A DNA stretch of 64,000 nucleotides from Galaxea fascicularis (taxonomy: Eukaryota; Cnidaria; Anthozoa; Scleractinia; Euphylliidae): positions 4,573,484 through 4,637,483 of the forward strand of contig OX419336.1 in NCBI GenBank assembly GCA_948470475.1. Direction: 5' to 3'. How positions within the stretch are numbered: the first letter of the stretch is position 1; each line of letters begins with the position of its first letter. The notes beneath the pieces are model-generated. The model was not told where the DNA came from, ran no database searches, and saw only the letters and a program-made list of their open reading frames with translations. Made by a program: the position numbers and the translations under genes. Shown here in pieces: positions 9,128-24,100 of the stretch.

Positions 9128-12100
9128 GTGAGTTGATTTCCGCGATTTTCTCCCTCGAAAAGCCCATGAATAGCTTTTAACTGTTACACCTGAATAATTA
9201 ATATCAAATTGAATCGTAGGTACACGTTGTCGCTTGCCTTTTTTGGTTAAATTACACCTAATGAGTGATTATTATACAGATCAAGATACGGAAGTTTAGC
9301 TGACAACACTTATTGATTGATCGACATGTTCAGCCACATGTCATGCAGGTTTTCATGTACATTGCAAGAAACAAAACTGGCGGAGGGATTTGCACATTGT
9401 GTGTAGAGGGTCCTCAAGTTTTTCTTGGTGGGTGCATCCCACCTCCCTATCAAACCAGTCAGTATGAAATGCAGACTGCAGATTGCAGACTGCAGACTGG
9501 GTTTAAAATGCAGACTAGGTATAAAATGCAGATTGCAGACTACAGACTCGATATGAAATGCAGAATGACGCCAAAACCACCTCTGTCAAATACACGATAC
9601 ATTTTTCTAACCCACAGTAATGTCACGCAATCGCCTTTTCGAGATCAACCAAAAGAGTTGCTATGTTTTCTTTGGGTTGATTTGCTAGCTTTCATTTGAT
9701 GCGGCCATTTCTCTTTGGTTGATTGAAAATACTAGATAATAAACAGCTTGGCTTTGTGTATTTCCTGGCTTAAATGTTTTATTTACAGCATGCAATGTGT
9801 TTTACTTGAATGGTTATAACTCTAGGTGGAAGTCCACTGTGGTTTTCTTTCAGACACATCCAATTGGCATTCTGATTGTGTTTTACGGGCGCATTCCATG
9901 TCATTTACGCGTTTTGTTTTTTGGGTAGCTATCTTAAGAAATTAAGATATATGATTTCATATATTCACATTCCCATTCATCTCTCAGGAAATTGTTCACA
10001 TATAAATAATTTGTGTGAAGCCCGAGCGAGATATCATGTTACAGGGTTGTTGACATTGAAGATACAAGTAACAAGGCTTCTAACTCTGTTTATAAAGAGG
10101 CAGCAGCTTTGCCGCATAATTTTCCTCCTCCAAACGTAAAAAAAAATAACCTCTGACACCCAGGGTAATTGTCGGTTAGGAAAGGCTATCGCGTGACACT
10201 TGAAAATTTATTGTGTATTTGACAGAGATGGTTTTGGTATCAGTCTGCATTTTATACCGAGTGTGCAGTGTGCAATATGCATTTTATACTTAGTCTAGCC
10301 TGAGTATCAGGCGTTTCTAGGGTGGGGAAGGCAAAAAGAGTGAGAAAGCGAAAGAAGAAGCGCCTGACACAAACAGCTTCTCAGAAGCCTTCCACCCCCA
10401 CACAGCGTGTGTTATAATTAGCCAATCAAAATCACTTCCGGTAACTGTCATGTGTCATGAGAGTAAACTTCAATATGGCGTCTGTAACCCCTGTGCTGGA
10501 AGCTTGACTTCCAGTTGACTCACATGACGTTTCGTATTGTCTTTTGACCAATTAACGTAACATCCAGAATCTGGATGTTGAACACAAGCGAATCAATGGC
10601 TTTGTGTCAGGCCCTTCTCCTCTTCCTTCCCCTTGTCCCCGACTCCCGATAGAGCCTGATACTCAGGCTATACTTAGTCTGCAGTCTGCATTTTACACTG
10701 ACCGCTTATCAAACCCATACCCTCATTTGACCAAAATAATATTGATTTTCCCTGCCCATTTTCTCTACTTACTTTTAGACTTAGCCCCTAGATAATGCCT
10801 ATTTCCAGGCTGAACCAATATCAACTTTCTGACCATAAAAGTTCTAAAGTACAGGTGTATGCATTATTGAATGGGGTACTGCCCATCCTTTCTGAGAGGT
10901 GAGATGTCAGCCTGGGTGTCTTATGTACATTAACCAATATTATACTGCTGACATTAATGCTGAAATTGATTTTCAGGGGTTCTGTCACACTATTTAAGCA
11001 TGACTTCCAAAACCTAAGATGCATTTCGATCAGTACTAATCCTTAATTAATGATTGAGTTTTGTTACCAAAGATCGAATTAATAACTGGACTAAATCTAT
11101 TTTCATGTACTGTCATTTGTTGCTATAAATGTGGCTAAATGTAATTTAGGCTAAGTTAAACGCGAAACAATGCTGGCCAGCGGTCGCTCCCTGGGCTTTG
11201 GTGCGGGGTGGCTTGGGGCTTTACGCAGGGGTCCGAGCGTGGTTTACAGTTCGGCTTCGGATGTCAAGTCATTCCACGTTTGCTTTCGCCACGGGATAGT
11301 TTGCTGAGTTTTATTCCCAGCCCGCCCCTCCCTTTTGGCATGGTAAGTATTAGGTGAGTATCTTTGTTTCCACTGTTCTGACAGTGTGACGGTGCCTGGT
11401 GGTTGCCGCTCACAGGGTTGTCATGGATACCCTTCGCCTTCGGCTAGGAGAGATTCGTGGCCCCACCTTCCTTACTTCAGGCACCATTCCCCAAGCTTAT
11501 CTATTGTGATGAGTTTAAATGTCAGATAAATGTCAGGGATGGAAATGACTAACAGTGCCTTGAAAACTTACATGTAGCCAGCTTTTTTCAAGTTTAAGAG
11601 ATTAGGTTTCAAAGAGACTACTAAACATTATTTAGTATTGTTTGCTCTTGGGCCAACCACCAACCAGTTGGCTCAGTAGAGCACAGGACTGCTGTGCAGG
11701 ACGTCAGGGGTTCAAGCCCCAGCCGGACCAACACCCAGGGTCTTTAAATAACTGAGGAGAAAGTGCTACCTTTGTAATGACATCTGCAAATGGTTAGACT
11801 TTCTAGTCTTCTTGGATAAGGATGATAAAACTGGAGGTCCCATCTCACAGTATTGGTGTGGGACATTAAAGAACCCACACACTGATCGGAAAGAGTAGGG
11901 GATGTAGTCCCCGGTGTGATGGTCTATAACATATTCTGTTCTGGGGGCACCTGTGTTGATCCTCTACTCATTCAAATAAGATTGTAAACTGCGTGGCTTC
12001 AATTTGTGCCTAAAAAAAGCAGTCTGGCAAAGTCTCCGAAAAAGTGTTGTAAAGCGCGTTGAGCCCTTTGGATAAAAGCGCCATATAAATCCTCATCATT

Positions 12101-15100
12101 ATTTGCTTTCTCTCAGTTTTGCCCAAGCATTTTGTGAGAGAGTTGAAATGATGATTGTAAGACATTTGTTTAACAGTGAAATTAATGCCTGTGACAATGC
12201 CCTTCTCCCAGTGCTCACCTCTTGTGCTTCAAAGCAGGCTAAGTTCCAACATTTGTGCACTGCCTAGGTGGCTCAAGTGCGACTTTATTTTGCTGATAAT
12301 TTGTTTAATGCATTTACTGGTCATGTATGTTTGGCTTGTTGTTTTATGTATAATATTAACCTAACATGCTGCATGGCATAGCTTAACCGCCAGTGACCAA
12401 GGTCATGGCAATGAAAGAGAGGGTAGGACCAAGGCAAAAAAAAAAATTGAAAAATAAATATAAAATGCTTGACTATGTCTTGGTTTTTTTTGTAGGAAAA
12501 AAGAAAGCCTGTTATCCAAGAAAGAAAGAATATCCCATCTGAACAACATTCCAGCATTGGTATGTGCTTCTTCTATAAGGTGAGTGAATAAGGTTTTCTA
12601 AATGTAGCAATAAACAATTTATTCGATGGTTGTTGAGGTTTTTGTGATATCCTGAAAAATCAAGGTCACAAAAATGAGGTTCAGTATTTGTGCAACCAGA
12701 GGTTAATTTTTTTCCTCTTGGCGCTTTGTGCCTCGTGGCTGTGGCTTTGCCATGTAATTTCCCGCCTCCAAACAAAAAAGATAACCTCTCGCACCCAGGG
12801 TAGGCAAGTACAGTTTTCTGGGTGTGAGACTGTCGAAATTGGTAATCATGGAATTGAGTGAAGGTAGCACTACCATCTGTAGACCATGTCAGGGGTTTCA
12901 ATAATTTTTGAAATAGATTTCTCAAACTCATTAATAATTCATCAAGTTAAAACAAAGCAAATCACAATCATGAAGGAGGTTTGGATACCTGCTCTTAATT
13001 TTCATACTGTTAATTCCTTAGTTTTTGTTTCAATTGAGAAGATATATCAAACAGTTGAGACAGTGTTTCATTGGCCATCCAAACACCTCAAATTCTGTCA
13101 AAACTACTCCGTTGCATGTAGTATTTTCAACTCTCTTCTCAGTGTTTGGATATCCTGATGAAACACTGTCTCTTGTGTCTGAGCTAACCAAAGTTGGTGG
13201 TGACATGATAAATTTGTTTCATCATTTGATTGAAAATACAAGGCTGTGCTCCAGCAGAGCCCTGTGGCCCCTGGCGACTTATTTTAGTCTTTGGGTGACC
13301 AGGAAATAACAAACAAAGTTATATGCTGGACTCCCTGGATCTCAAGGATTTAGAGGTTATGGGCTCCCAACTACTTTCTTAGAGGTGGCTTTCACTGGTT
13401 GCCAGCTTCTAATGAAACCGCCTGCCACTTTTAGTGACTTTTAGTTCCATAAACTCAGTTATTGATTTTTATGTAACATTTGAAAAATTGCCATCATTGT
13501 CAAGCTAAATCGTTAGGATCTAATTTGATAGTTCCTGCTATTGTGTTTTTCTCCGCTCGCAGTTTTCCTGAGCTGTAAATAAGGGTGCAAGAACACATCA
13601 GCTTTCAGAGTTTACTTTACGTCCAAGTTAATGCCTGATCTCACTGTGTGACATACAGTGCAATGCTGTACAAGTTCAAATACATCAGATTCCCTTTTCC
13701 CAGTCACTACCTTAGTTTGAAACTAATATATTAAAGTACACCAAACCCCAAAACAGTTTTTCACTAAAATAAATCTTTGCGCCTGTTTGAAATGTATTGT
13801 GCCCTAATTAATTTTTATTCTTACAAATTCTTGAATTTTTATAGGCTATAAAAGTTACAAAATCTATCCACTATCTATCATATGGCCGAGCCAGTGATAG
13901 GTGTAGGCCTAATTTCTTGATTTGACATCACAAACTGATTTGAATCATGTTAAGGCTTTGGAAACCTGCATGCAAAGCAGTTTTTGACATTGAGTGAGGA
14001 ATAGGTCTATGCCCCTTCTAACAGGGTCACGTAACAAATGATACTTGGTTTATCGTAAGTTAAAAAAAGTCCAGAACTGGAAATTGAGGCTAAATGTTTT
14101 TGGAATAGGTGGAAATTTTTTTTATCAGAAAAAAAATATTTTAAGGCTAGGTGCACTGTAAGTAGACTGATGTACACTGTCAAGCTCTTTATTTTTTGGT
14201 AGAAACCTGGGTGAATTTCCCAAGATCTTAGCCATTGCTGTGGACTCCTTGTTAATCAGTTGCGATGACAGAGAGTCAGATGTTCGTTTGGTGGCTGGAG
14301 AATGTCTGAATAAACTTATCAAGGTTAGCTTTGTAGGAAATTACCCTCTGAGAATTTTGCTTAATGTATAGCTCATATACATCCTTACATGCAGGTGGTA
14401 TTTATGGCCACTGTTTTAACTTGTTTTTTCAAACAGGGATTGATGGACACTAGTCTTGGCCGAATACATGTCGAGCTGTACAAGGAAATAAAGAGGGTAA
14501 AAACATATTGCTTCCTGATCCCTTTATGGTCTCTATCAAGGAGATAATAATAAAACGTAATCTTCAATGAAATTGATTCAAAGTGTATTATAAGGGTGCT
14601 ATAATGCTTTCTTTCACAAATACAGCATTTTGAAATTTGATTCAATGTTGTGGTAGCCTGAGGTACAATATAATTCTGAAACTATTATTATACCAGTATT
14701 TTCACTGTCCTACTGTTCAATCGCCACGTGTTTATTAATGTAAAAGTGTCGTCTCAACAATCCTAAAGCAAATTTATGATAGTGATTACATGGCTTACTT
14801 TGTTTCTGGCTTCCACTGCATGGCAGAAAATTCTTTTAGCCATAACCTTGTTTTGGCAATTACTACATTGCACTGAGCTAGAAGTAATTCATAGGGAGAT
14901 CGAAATGGGATAATATATGGTTCTTTGATTTTCTTGGTAGAATGGTTCTGCTAGGAGTTTGAGAGCTGCCTTGTCCAGGTTTGGAGAACTGTGCCACTTA
15001 ATAAGACCTCAGAAATGCCGGTAAGAGTTCTAGAGAATGAGAGTGAAGGGGAGGAGGTTGGTTACAACAACCTCATTGTTAATCCTTTACATCCTAATAG

Positions 15101-18100
15101 TGATCACCATCTAACTTCTCCTTAACATATCACTGGTTTGTCAATAATACAGGGCATGAGAATATAGGAAATGATCAGCAGTAATCAGTTGGCAGAGTTA
15201 ACGTTTATCCAAATTCTTCCTACATGTAACATACCAAATATTTGAAATGAAAACTATTAGAAGAATACACATATTGATATTGGAATTTAAAGAGTTAAGC
15301 TTACAGGGCATTGTGTTTTGTCATTTTTCGTGTGAAACATATTATTAATTTACACTGCATGCTTGTTAGGTTAGAGTAAATACAAGTGCTTTCTCTGGGT
15401 GCTCCACATAATTATATCCGGTTATTTGAGGTAATCATTACCAACAAGTTGTCATGTCAGTTTGCAGTGGCTGCAATAATTTTATATTTCAGGCACCTCC
15501 CCCCTCTTCTTAATTATTGGCAAAAAGTTAAACTGCAGTTCTGTTTACATTCCATGTTTAACATGCTATTAATTGTGATGGAAAAGTGAATGGAGAATTT
15601 AACAATTAGCTAGAAATTTGGTTGTTATGAACACTAAAAAAAGAACCCTGTGATCACAACCAGCTGTACCTATGCTCTAGTAACATTAACAAAATTACTA
15701 GTGAGAGAACCAGCATTTTTGTGATTAACAACTGCATCAAGCAGGATGGGTGTTAAAGAAGACCTGGGATCTCCACTGGGACCAGCTGGCCCCTAGAAAG
15801 TGGCATTCTGCCATGGCTGGTAATCTCTTTAACCCATCGTTGAGCCCCGCCCTGTGGGCACCCATGACACTGCATTAGGAATGGGAGAAGAAATGAGTGG
15901 AGGGGGAAGTGGGAAAGAACTGATACAAACTAACCAGAAACTACTCAGATATCCACTTTGCTTCAACAATACTACAACATGTATGATGAGGGTGCTGTAT
16001 GTATGAACTGCTGACTGCCCTGATAAATGCAACTTTTCTTTGTTCCTAATTTAATTAAATTGCATGTAACTGCATTTAAATCTTTGTTTGATTTGGGTTT
16101 GTGTATTTTTCAGGCCATTCATTGCCAATTTGTTGCCAGGTATAGCACGCATCAGCACACGCACAGAAGAGGCAATCCAGGTAAAACTTTTAGAGCAAAA
16201 AAATTACATGTAAAATCTTTAAATTGTTTTTATAAGTGTTGAAAAGTACAATCATTTCAACATGAAGACTGTGTTCAATACTGGTGTTTACAGGCTGCGT
16301 GATGAGCAACAACAGAATCTGGTATTAACAGTAGGACCCCAGGGAAGGGAGGATACTCCAGATTTCAATTCAAGTGACAGGGATGATGGAATGGGGACAA
16401 AATTAAAACCCCCAAAATATCCCTGGACCAAACATTTACCCCCAAAAAATCTAATGCCTAATCTCCAAGCCTTAGAAGTTTCCAGAAAGGATTGTACTTT
16501 ATTCACAGAACTACATGGGCAGGATATGCAGGCCCTATCCCCGGGAACTACCATGAATCTTCAGATCATTTTGAATACCCATAAAATTCCCTTCTGAAAT
16601 CAAGCCTAACAAAAAGATTACTTGTCAGAGTTTCCTACCCAAAAAAATCCTTTGACCATCCCTGACACTTGAAATCCAGAGATCCCCAGTTTGATGATGA
16701 TGGTGTATGATCAGTTGAGGTTGTTTCGTTTTCAGGAAACTTTGGCCATCGCCATGCAAAAGATTATGTGTGTTTTGGGGAGTTTTACCAGTGATACAGA
16801 AGTCAAGGTGGGAGTTTATCCGTAAAGGCATGCAGTTCAACACCGATTTTCTCTGCTGTGCAGAGTACTACAGCCTCTACTTACTGCTAGTGTACATGTT
16901 TACTCATTAATTGGTAGTTTTTAGCCTAAATGGTGTTTCCATTGTTTTACCCCTTAAACCCTAAGATTTGCTATAACTACACATTTTCTATAGAAGTAAT
17001 GGGTCAGAGAAGTTGTTAAAATATTAAGCAAATTCATCTTCTGACCACTCTGTTTTGTAGCGTGTTGATAATTTACAAGGAGAAATCTCACGCTGATCAC
17101 TCTTAGGTCCAGGTCAAATGCTGTACTTCACATGAGCCAAACTTAATTAAAGTTTACATCAGCTCATATTAGTTAAGATCACCTGTTGAGTCAAACGTTG
17201 AACTTAATTCAGCCGAACTTAACTGTATCATGAAAATAAACAGATTGAGGCTTACTAATACATTTATATACATAATTTAAGTAAACATGGTCATGAAGAT
17301 CAGCATTTGATCCAAACTCTATCTTCAGCCATTCTTCCTGCTTGGCCGGCCATGAAGAATGCCTTAGCCGATCCATATGAAATCAGTTGAACTCAACTGG
17401 GTCAAACACTGTACTTAGCATAAACTTAATGACTGAGTTTTGTTCGGCTCATGTGAAGTACCATGTTTGACTTTGGCCTTAAAGTTTTAAGGGTTAAAGA
17501 ATAATTCTTTAACCCTTAAAACTTTATTGTATGAACCCAATCTGCACTCAATCCTTCATGGGAGTATAATAAAAAATTAATGTCATAACACTCCTCTTAC
17601 ATCTACAGTGTATCTATATAGACCTAACAGTAATCTCACATGGAGTCTCTACTGTTACAGAGCTCTTGAACCTTCACTTTATCCATAACTTTTCAAATGC
17701 CTTGTTAAAAGTGGAGCCAGAAAATGAATTACCTACCTGCAGTTTTACTACATGGCTGCTTTTCACGCGAAGTGTGATCTACAAGATAGCTGCACACAAT
17801 AACTAATGAAACCAAAAACAAAATTTATGAGATAATGAAGTTATTATGTTCGATAAGAAGAATTATATGTATTTTTAAACTATCGCTGAAGCAGCTAATG
17901 GAAGGAATTTGCCTTTAACAGGGAAAGTTGTTTGTCACTACATACTTTGTTACCACAAAGTTCTACAAATTAATCTCATTCACTGAGCATTTTTTGGTCA
18001 ATGTTTATAATAATATTATTTTTTGTTTCTTACTTCCTTCTCCATGTACCGACAGCAACTGTTGAAAACCTTTCTTTTAAACTTGCGATCCTCATCTGCA

Positions 18101-21100
18101 ACCACCAGACGTACAGCTGCAAGTTCACTTGTTGTTGTTTGCTGCTATTCACGAAAACCAACATTTTTCTATGAGTGGCTGCTGAATATTGTGTTAGGTG
18201 AGTCAACTGTAACTCATGTTGAACTAGCTTAAATGAAATTCAAGTTGAAATCAATTTCCTTTCTCTCTTAACTCTAATTTTTCATGGATCATGAATATTT
18301 AGGGTTAGAAGACAAAGGAAATTGAGAATCAGACTAGTTTGAACCATATGATTTTCACCTGAACTCATTTTGATGTACAACACATACAATTTGATGCATA
18401 CAATCTAGAAATATATTAAGACTGTCCATCGTCAGTACCATCGGTTACAACTGCTGTTTGTTTGTTGGCCAGGTATGGTGTTGCCATTCCATGAAGACAA
18501 AGATTCTAATGTGTACCTTGGTGTGCTGACGTGTTTGCGACACTTGATTCCAAACTTGAACAACTCGTCCTCAACTGAGCATGGCATGAAAGGCTTACGA
18601 GGCAGCTTTGGAACTCAGAAGTCATATTCTAGTGATGGTCCACAGGCTGATGGACAGATCAAATCTGATCAACTTTTGCAGGTTTTTTAAATATTATTTG
18701 TTTTGATTTAATGGCAACAGAACGTACAAGAATAAATGACAGAATAAAAGATAAATGCCATAAGGATGGCCTGTGAGCAAGATTAGTCTGTCAGAGACCC
18801 CACATTCAGATAGTAGCATTCCACCTAACTAAGTAAAACTATATAAGTTCAAAGTAACAAGTTCACAAATTAAAAAGTTTCAGATTTATTTTTATCTACG
18901 TATACTTGCAGTGACAATATCACAACTTAGACTATGAGTGTCAGGTTTGATTTTATAATTTCTATTTTGTTTTGGACGTCACATCTTCGACTGCACAACG
19001 GAAAAAGCTTCTGTCAAGTGTCCATCATCCAACTTCTGTTATCGACCTGTTGAAGGCGTCCTGAATGTCCCTTCCTCTTTCCCTTTTTCCTCCTATCTTT
19101 CCCTCCAAAATGATTTTCTCTCAAGCCCTTGCTTCTTAAATCATGAAAAAAATTTATTTAATATATCCTTCACAGCACACTGAAACACAGATTTTGTTTT
19201 AATTTAGCTCCTTTAGCCTTGGCTGCACTTCTTATTGGTATTATTATTTGGAGGTAGAGGGACTGTGCGTTAAGAATTGGTCTAAACCAAATTTGCTAAT
19301 CCATTCATTGGAGCACTGTTAATTTAGCTAAGGAGGGCCATCAAGATAGTCTGTGCTATACTGTTGAACTTTCTCAAAGAATCGTGCAGTTGATGGTGTC
19401 GGAAGTGTTTTAAATCATTGTTGTTTTTACTTTTCAGGCATATGAAGTGATCATGTACTGCACAAAGCATCAGAATCACAATGTGGTGACAGCTTCTCTG
19501 GAAACCTTGCTTCAGCTACTGCGCACCCCTCCAACAGCTCTTTTGTCAGTTCTCCTGTCCTCTGAGGGTATTACACCAACAGTTGGTTATGACAATTATT
19601 TCAAAGAAGGTGCTCATTTGTGTTGATATTGAATGCAGTGCACATTAAAAATGATGTTGTTTGAGAAGGTTTTCATCATCATAACCATCACTATTATCCT
19701 CACAAGCAATACAACCATAAACACCACTACGACTATCATCCCTATTAGTATTCTCCATTGTCATCACCATTGTCACCACCATCACCATCACTGTCACCGG
19801 CACCGGCACCGGCACAGGTACCATCACCATATTACATTCTATATTAATCAATTTTAAAAAAGACTCAACAGATGTACTTTCATGATTGCTTAATATACAG
19901 TAGCAAGAAGTAAAAGCATTTTATGGTTGCTTAATTCTGTTTATATTAGTTAAGGAATTTGTCAGTGATTTGAAACCTGATTTCAATGGAAAGTGTAAAA
20001 TTTACCTTTTACCAGTGACCCTGGTTTGGTAAAATTTGGGTGAGGTGCACGCCCTCTTTTGCACAGATAACTGTTATTTATGTTGTTAACTGTAAGGCAT
20101 GCCTTTCACTGGCATCTTTTTTTTTTACGCCATACATCAGGTTTGGAGGTTATTGAAGATGCAACAATCGGGGGTGGCTCAGGAGTGGATGACATTGAGA
20201 CAGCGTCAGTTGCTGAGAGCACTGTTAGTACAGTGGACACTGGAATCGGAAGCTCTGTAGCTACTGATTTTGATGGTGAACAAGTAACTGCAGATGAAAT
20301 GCTGAGGTCGCCAGAGCTAGATCATTTGCGTCTCCATGGTAACTCGGAAAGTGATGCTGAGGAGGCAAGGGAGGAAGATGAAGAAGGGGATGTGTTCAAT
20401 TCCATGTCGGCCCATGTTGACTCTGAAAAGAGACGAGTTGCTCGGTCTCTGTCAGACCCTGGTCATACAGTTGATGAAGAGAGTGTCTCAACTGTTGAAC
20501 CAGCTTGGAGAGAGCCACACGACCCTCATGGTACTTGTGATTTTGTTCCTCACAAAGACAGTGATGGCTTGGAACAGGAGCTCAGTCCACCAAATGATGA
20601 TGATGTCATCATCAGGACAGAATCAGTTTCAACACAGGAAGTGAGGCTGTTGGTTGAACGTAGTTTTCAAATTGACGCAGTAGCCTGTTCAGGTGTTCCT
20701 CTTATTCACTGTGCCCGTCTCATGTGCTCATTTCTTTTGTCTGGAAACCCCGGTGAAATGCTCTCAGATTCCTGTGTGCGAGTCAGTGTGAAATCGTTGG
20801 CTCTTTCTTGCATTGCTCAAACAGTTAAGCTTCATCCTGAAGCATTTTTGGTGTGCATATTGCCTGAATCATCGGAGTCAGATGAGGAAGAATTGCACAG
20901 ATCAAGTCCCCAGCTTGTTCGTGATGTTCTTCTTTTCAGCGGCCATGGGGATCCACAGTTGCGAGGAAGTTTAGCAGCTGTGATTGGAAATGTTATCAAA
21001 ACAGGACTTGAGAAGGGAAGGTTAGTGAAACAAAATAACACAAAAGAAATTCATGCATGACTCTCAAATTTTGTTTCTGATTTTGCGCACAGTATTTGTA

Positions 21101-24100
21101 TTGATTTTCTACAAGTAATCTGAGTGTTCTTTTTCAAATCCTAGGCTTGACTTTGATACTTGGTGTATTGACAGCTGCCAAGAAATTGAAACAGGTACAG
21201 TATGTGCTTATGTATGTTTCACTTTACTGCTGGAAATAACTGTAGACAATCACTTCAAGAGATTGTCTACAGTTAGTTCCAGTAATAAAATGATATAAAA
21301 TAATAATAAAAATATTGAAGAAATAATAATGAAATAGTATAAAATAGTTAGATGTGCACCATTCTTGGTGCACCAGCAAGCCATTCATTGGTTTACTAGG
21401 GCTCCTTTGAAAATCTACCTCCTTCAAAATAATTACCCATTCAAAGGAGAGTATCTGTTCATAATAATAACTACAACAAACATGTGTTGTCGTGATTTCA
21501 CTCCTCCTATCCTTTCCCCCTTCCCCCAAGAAAGCAAGAAGGCTAAGCACGGGATTGTCAATTTCCCTAGGTGAATCATACATTTGTAGGTAGTGGTCAA
21601 CGTTGAGGTTACCGTATACCTTCAGCAGGGTTCTCAGTAGTTTTTTGTCAGACAGCCCAGAAATGCTTATAGGTGGCTAAACTTCAGCCTGGAGGCACAC
21701 AAAGGCAAATTTCATAGCCAGCACAGGCGGCGACTTTCGTCTTGACAGGCAACCGAATTCGCTGGTTGCCAGCCTCTACTGAGAACACTGCTTCAGGGTG
21801 TCTCGCATCCAAGTGATGTAGTGCATCTGGTTTAAACTGTAGATACCTAAACCCCCATATCAAATTTAAGCGTCAAACTATACCAAGAATTTTGAAATAA
21901 AATGAATTGTTGAGTTTTCACAACCTCTAAATGTGAGCATCCGAATCACCTTTTCAAGGCTACAAGTCAAAGCGGATTTTTAATTTCGCTAATTTAAATT
22001 GTTCCTCAGTTTCCAGACCCAAAGCGCTAAAAAAATGTGTCTGTGTTTTGCCATACTCAGTTACAGTGAAAAGTTACAGAACATTTTCAAAATAGTATTA
22101 AAAAATGTGAAGTGCTCTCTGAGAAAAAATATTTTGAAATTAAAAATTTGCAGATATGTTTTTGTTGGTTATGTTAAACTAGTCACTGTTAAAATTTGAG
22201 GGCAAATGAACAAATTCTCTTCTAGTTTTCGCTCTTTAAAGTGCCCCCTTCAGGTGAAAAAATTGATTAAAAAAAAAACAACGCTGAGAATGTCAATCAA
22301 AAGGGTAATTTTTCCATCTGGCCAAAACATAAAACTGCCATTTCTCCAAAAGGCCAAATATGAAGAAAATTGGTGATCTGAAGGTATATGGTAACCTTAA
22401 CTTTTTAACAAGTGCATCCAAGGGCTAGTGGAGTCTAAAATAATACTAGCGAAATAGTGTCTTTTGATAGCCAAACATTGGTCACCTCTTAAGACCAAAT
22501 CTTGATTTCTCTTCATCAAATACTCCAAAACCTCTTCCATTACAAGTAGCCCAGTGGCTAGTGGTTCACAAATTTTAGCAGCCCAAACCAAATTTCTACT
22601 AGTCCTAGGCTAGCGGACCACTGCTAAGATCAAACACTGGTAGGACTAGGGTTAGCATGAATGGCCTGTTTTATTATTATTAAAAAAAGAAAAACAAAAA
22701 CAGTATTGTGAGGTCACTGGCTCAAACCCAGCTGAAGTCCTGAATTTTTGTCAGGCGATAAATTGTGTTCACAACTGTGAGGGTCATCCTTCATTGATTT
22801 CATTTCTGCAGTTCATACATGTATATGATTTATTTCATACACATCATTTACATTCTGATGACTAATATAACACAGGCTTGGTTTGATTTACCTTACAGTT
22901 CCCTTGGCACTTGAAGACCTGATCTCAGCTTTGAAGGTCATTCTTCAAGATGAATCTCCTGTTGCTATAAGACAAGCTTGTATTTCTTTAAAGGTACAGT
23001 ACATCTGTGATGATGGTCTATGATGATGTGTTTGGACATAATTTTGTCGTAATTGTTAACAGAAAAGTGGCCACTATAGAAGCTAAGAGAAAAGATGACT
23101 GATAGGTCTTGGAAATGCAGATATGTGGACATATTATATTCAGATTTCAAGATTTGTCATCCAGAATATTGAAATTGCAAAACATTGAAATTTCAAGATT
23201 TGCCTGTAGAATATCAAAAATTTGGTATGCAGAATATAATAATTATTATTTGACACTCATAGCTACGTTCTTGCCAATTTAGGCATCTCCATGGGTAAGT
23301 ATTATTTTGTGTTGGTTAGTATCTCTGACCACTGATTCATCAGTGTGACAATGCTGGGTGGTTGCCACTCTCAGGGTTGCCATGGATACCTGTGTGCTTG
23401 GCTTACACCACACCTATCCCATGGCACCTTCCTCAAGCTCATCTATTGGCAATGTGTTTAACAGTAGACTGAAGCTGTGGAGTATTGTTTGTTCTTTTTT
23501 CAGAGTTGTTTTGCACTTCTGTGTTCCAGCAAGCACTCAAAGGTGGCCTTAGATCTGCTTGATGTCATTTGTTCCTTGAGAAATAACTCATATTGGCTGG
23601 TCAAGGTAAGAGTTTAATTTGTGGGATAGCATGCATAGGCTGTATTTGCTGTTTACATTTCAAAAAATTAATAAGGACTTTCATCAGCTATGGTTAAAAT
23701 ATAATACTATCTTCATTCATTTATAATCTTCATGTATTGCAGAGCTTGTGTTCAGACATCTAGTTTAGTTGCCTTGTATTGATATTAAATGATTTTTACA
23801 GGTTGAATTGCTTGAAATACTGGAGGATGTGGATTTCAGGTATAAACCTAGTAGAGGTTTCAATACTTTGTCCTGTAAATTTGGTCACATGATTAATCAT
23901 TGGATCTTGGCAAACAAGTGAATGAATGAATGAATGAATGAATAAAAGAAACATGAAAACAGGAAAATTCAAAGCATCATGATGATAAGGTTACACTGCT
24001 ATCACTTTCTGCTTTCTGTTTTTTTTTTTTGCAGTAGCCCTTATTATGATATAATTTATTGTAGATTTTGTAACTTTTACAATACTGTTGGATCATAACA

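Larger units (their letters stand above)
9128..12495 (+). other. HTT: HTT intron 1, repeat-rich
   Basis: This 3.4-kb intron contains the long inverted-repeat element at 9460-10700 with a nested MULE-like MITE at 10296-10670. It also holds a degenerate element at 11340-11520 that recurs at 23270-23470, and a tRNA-derived SINE at 11660-12104. No coding exon seen. Confidence 0.7.

Noticed and set aside
9313..9699. 128-codon plus-strand ORF
   Set aside because: Its centre is the GCAGACT repeat of the inverted-repeat element at 9460-10700, with no recognisable domain.
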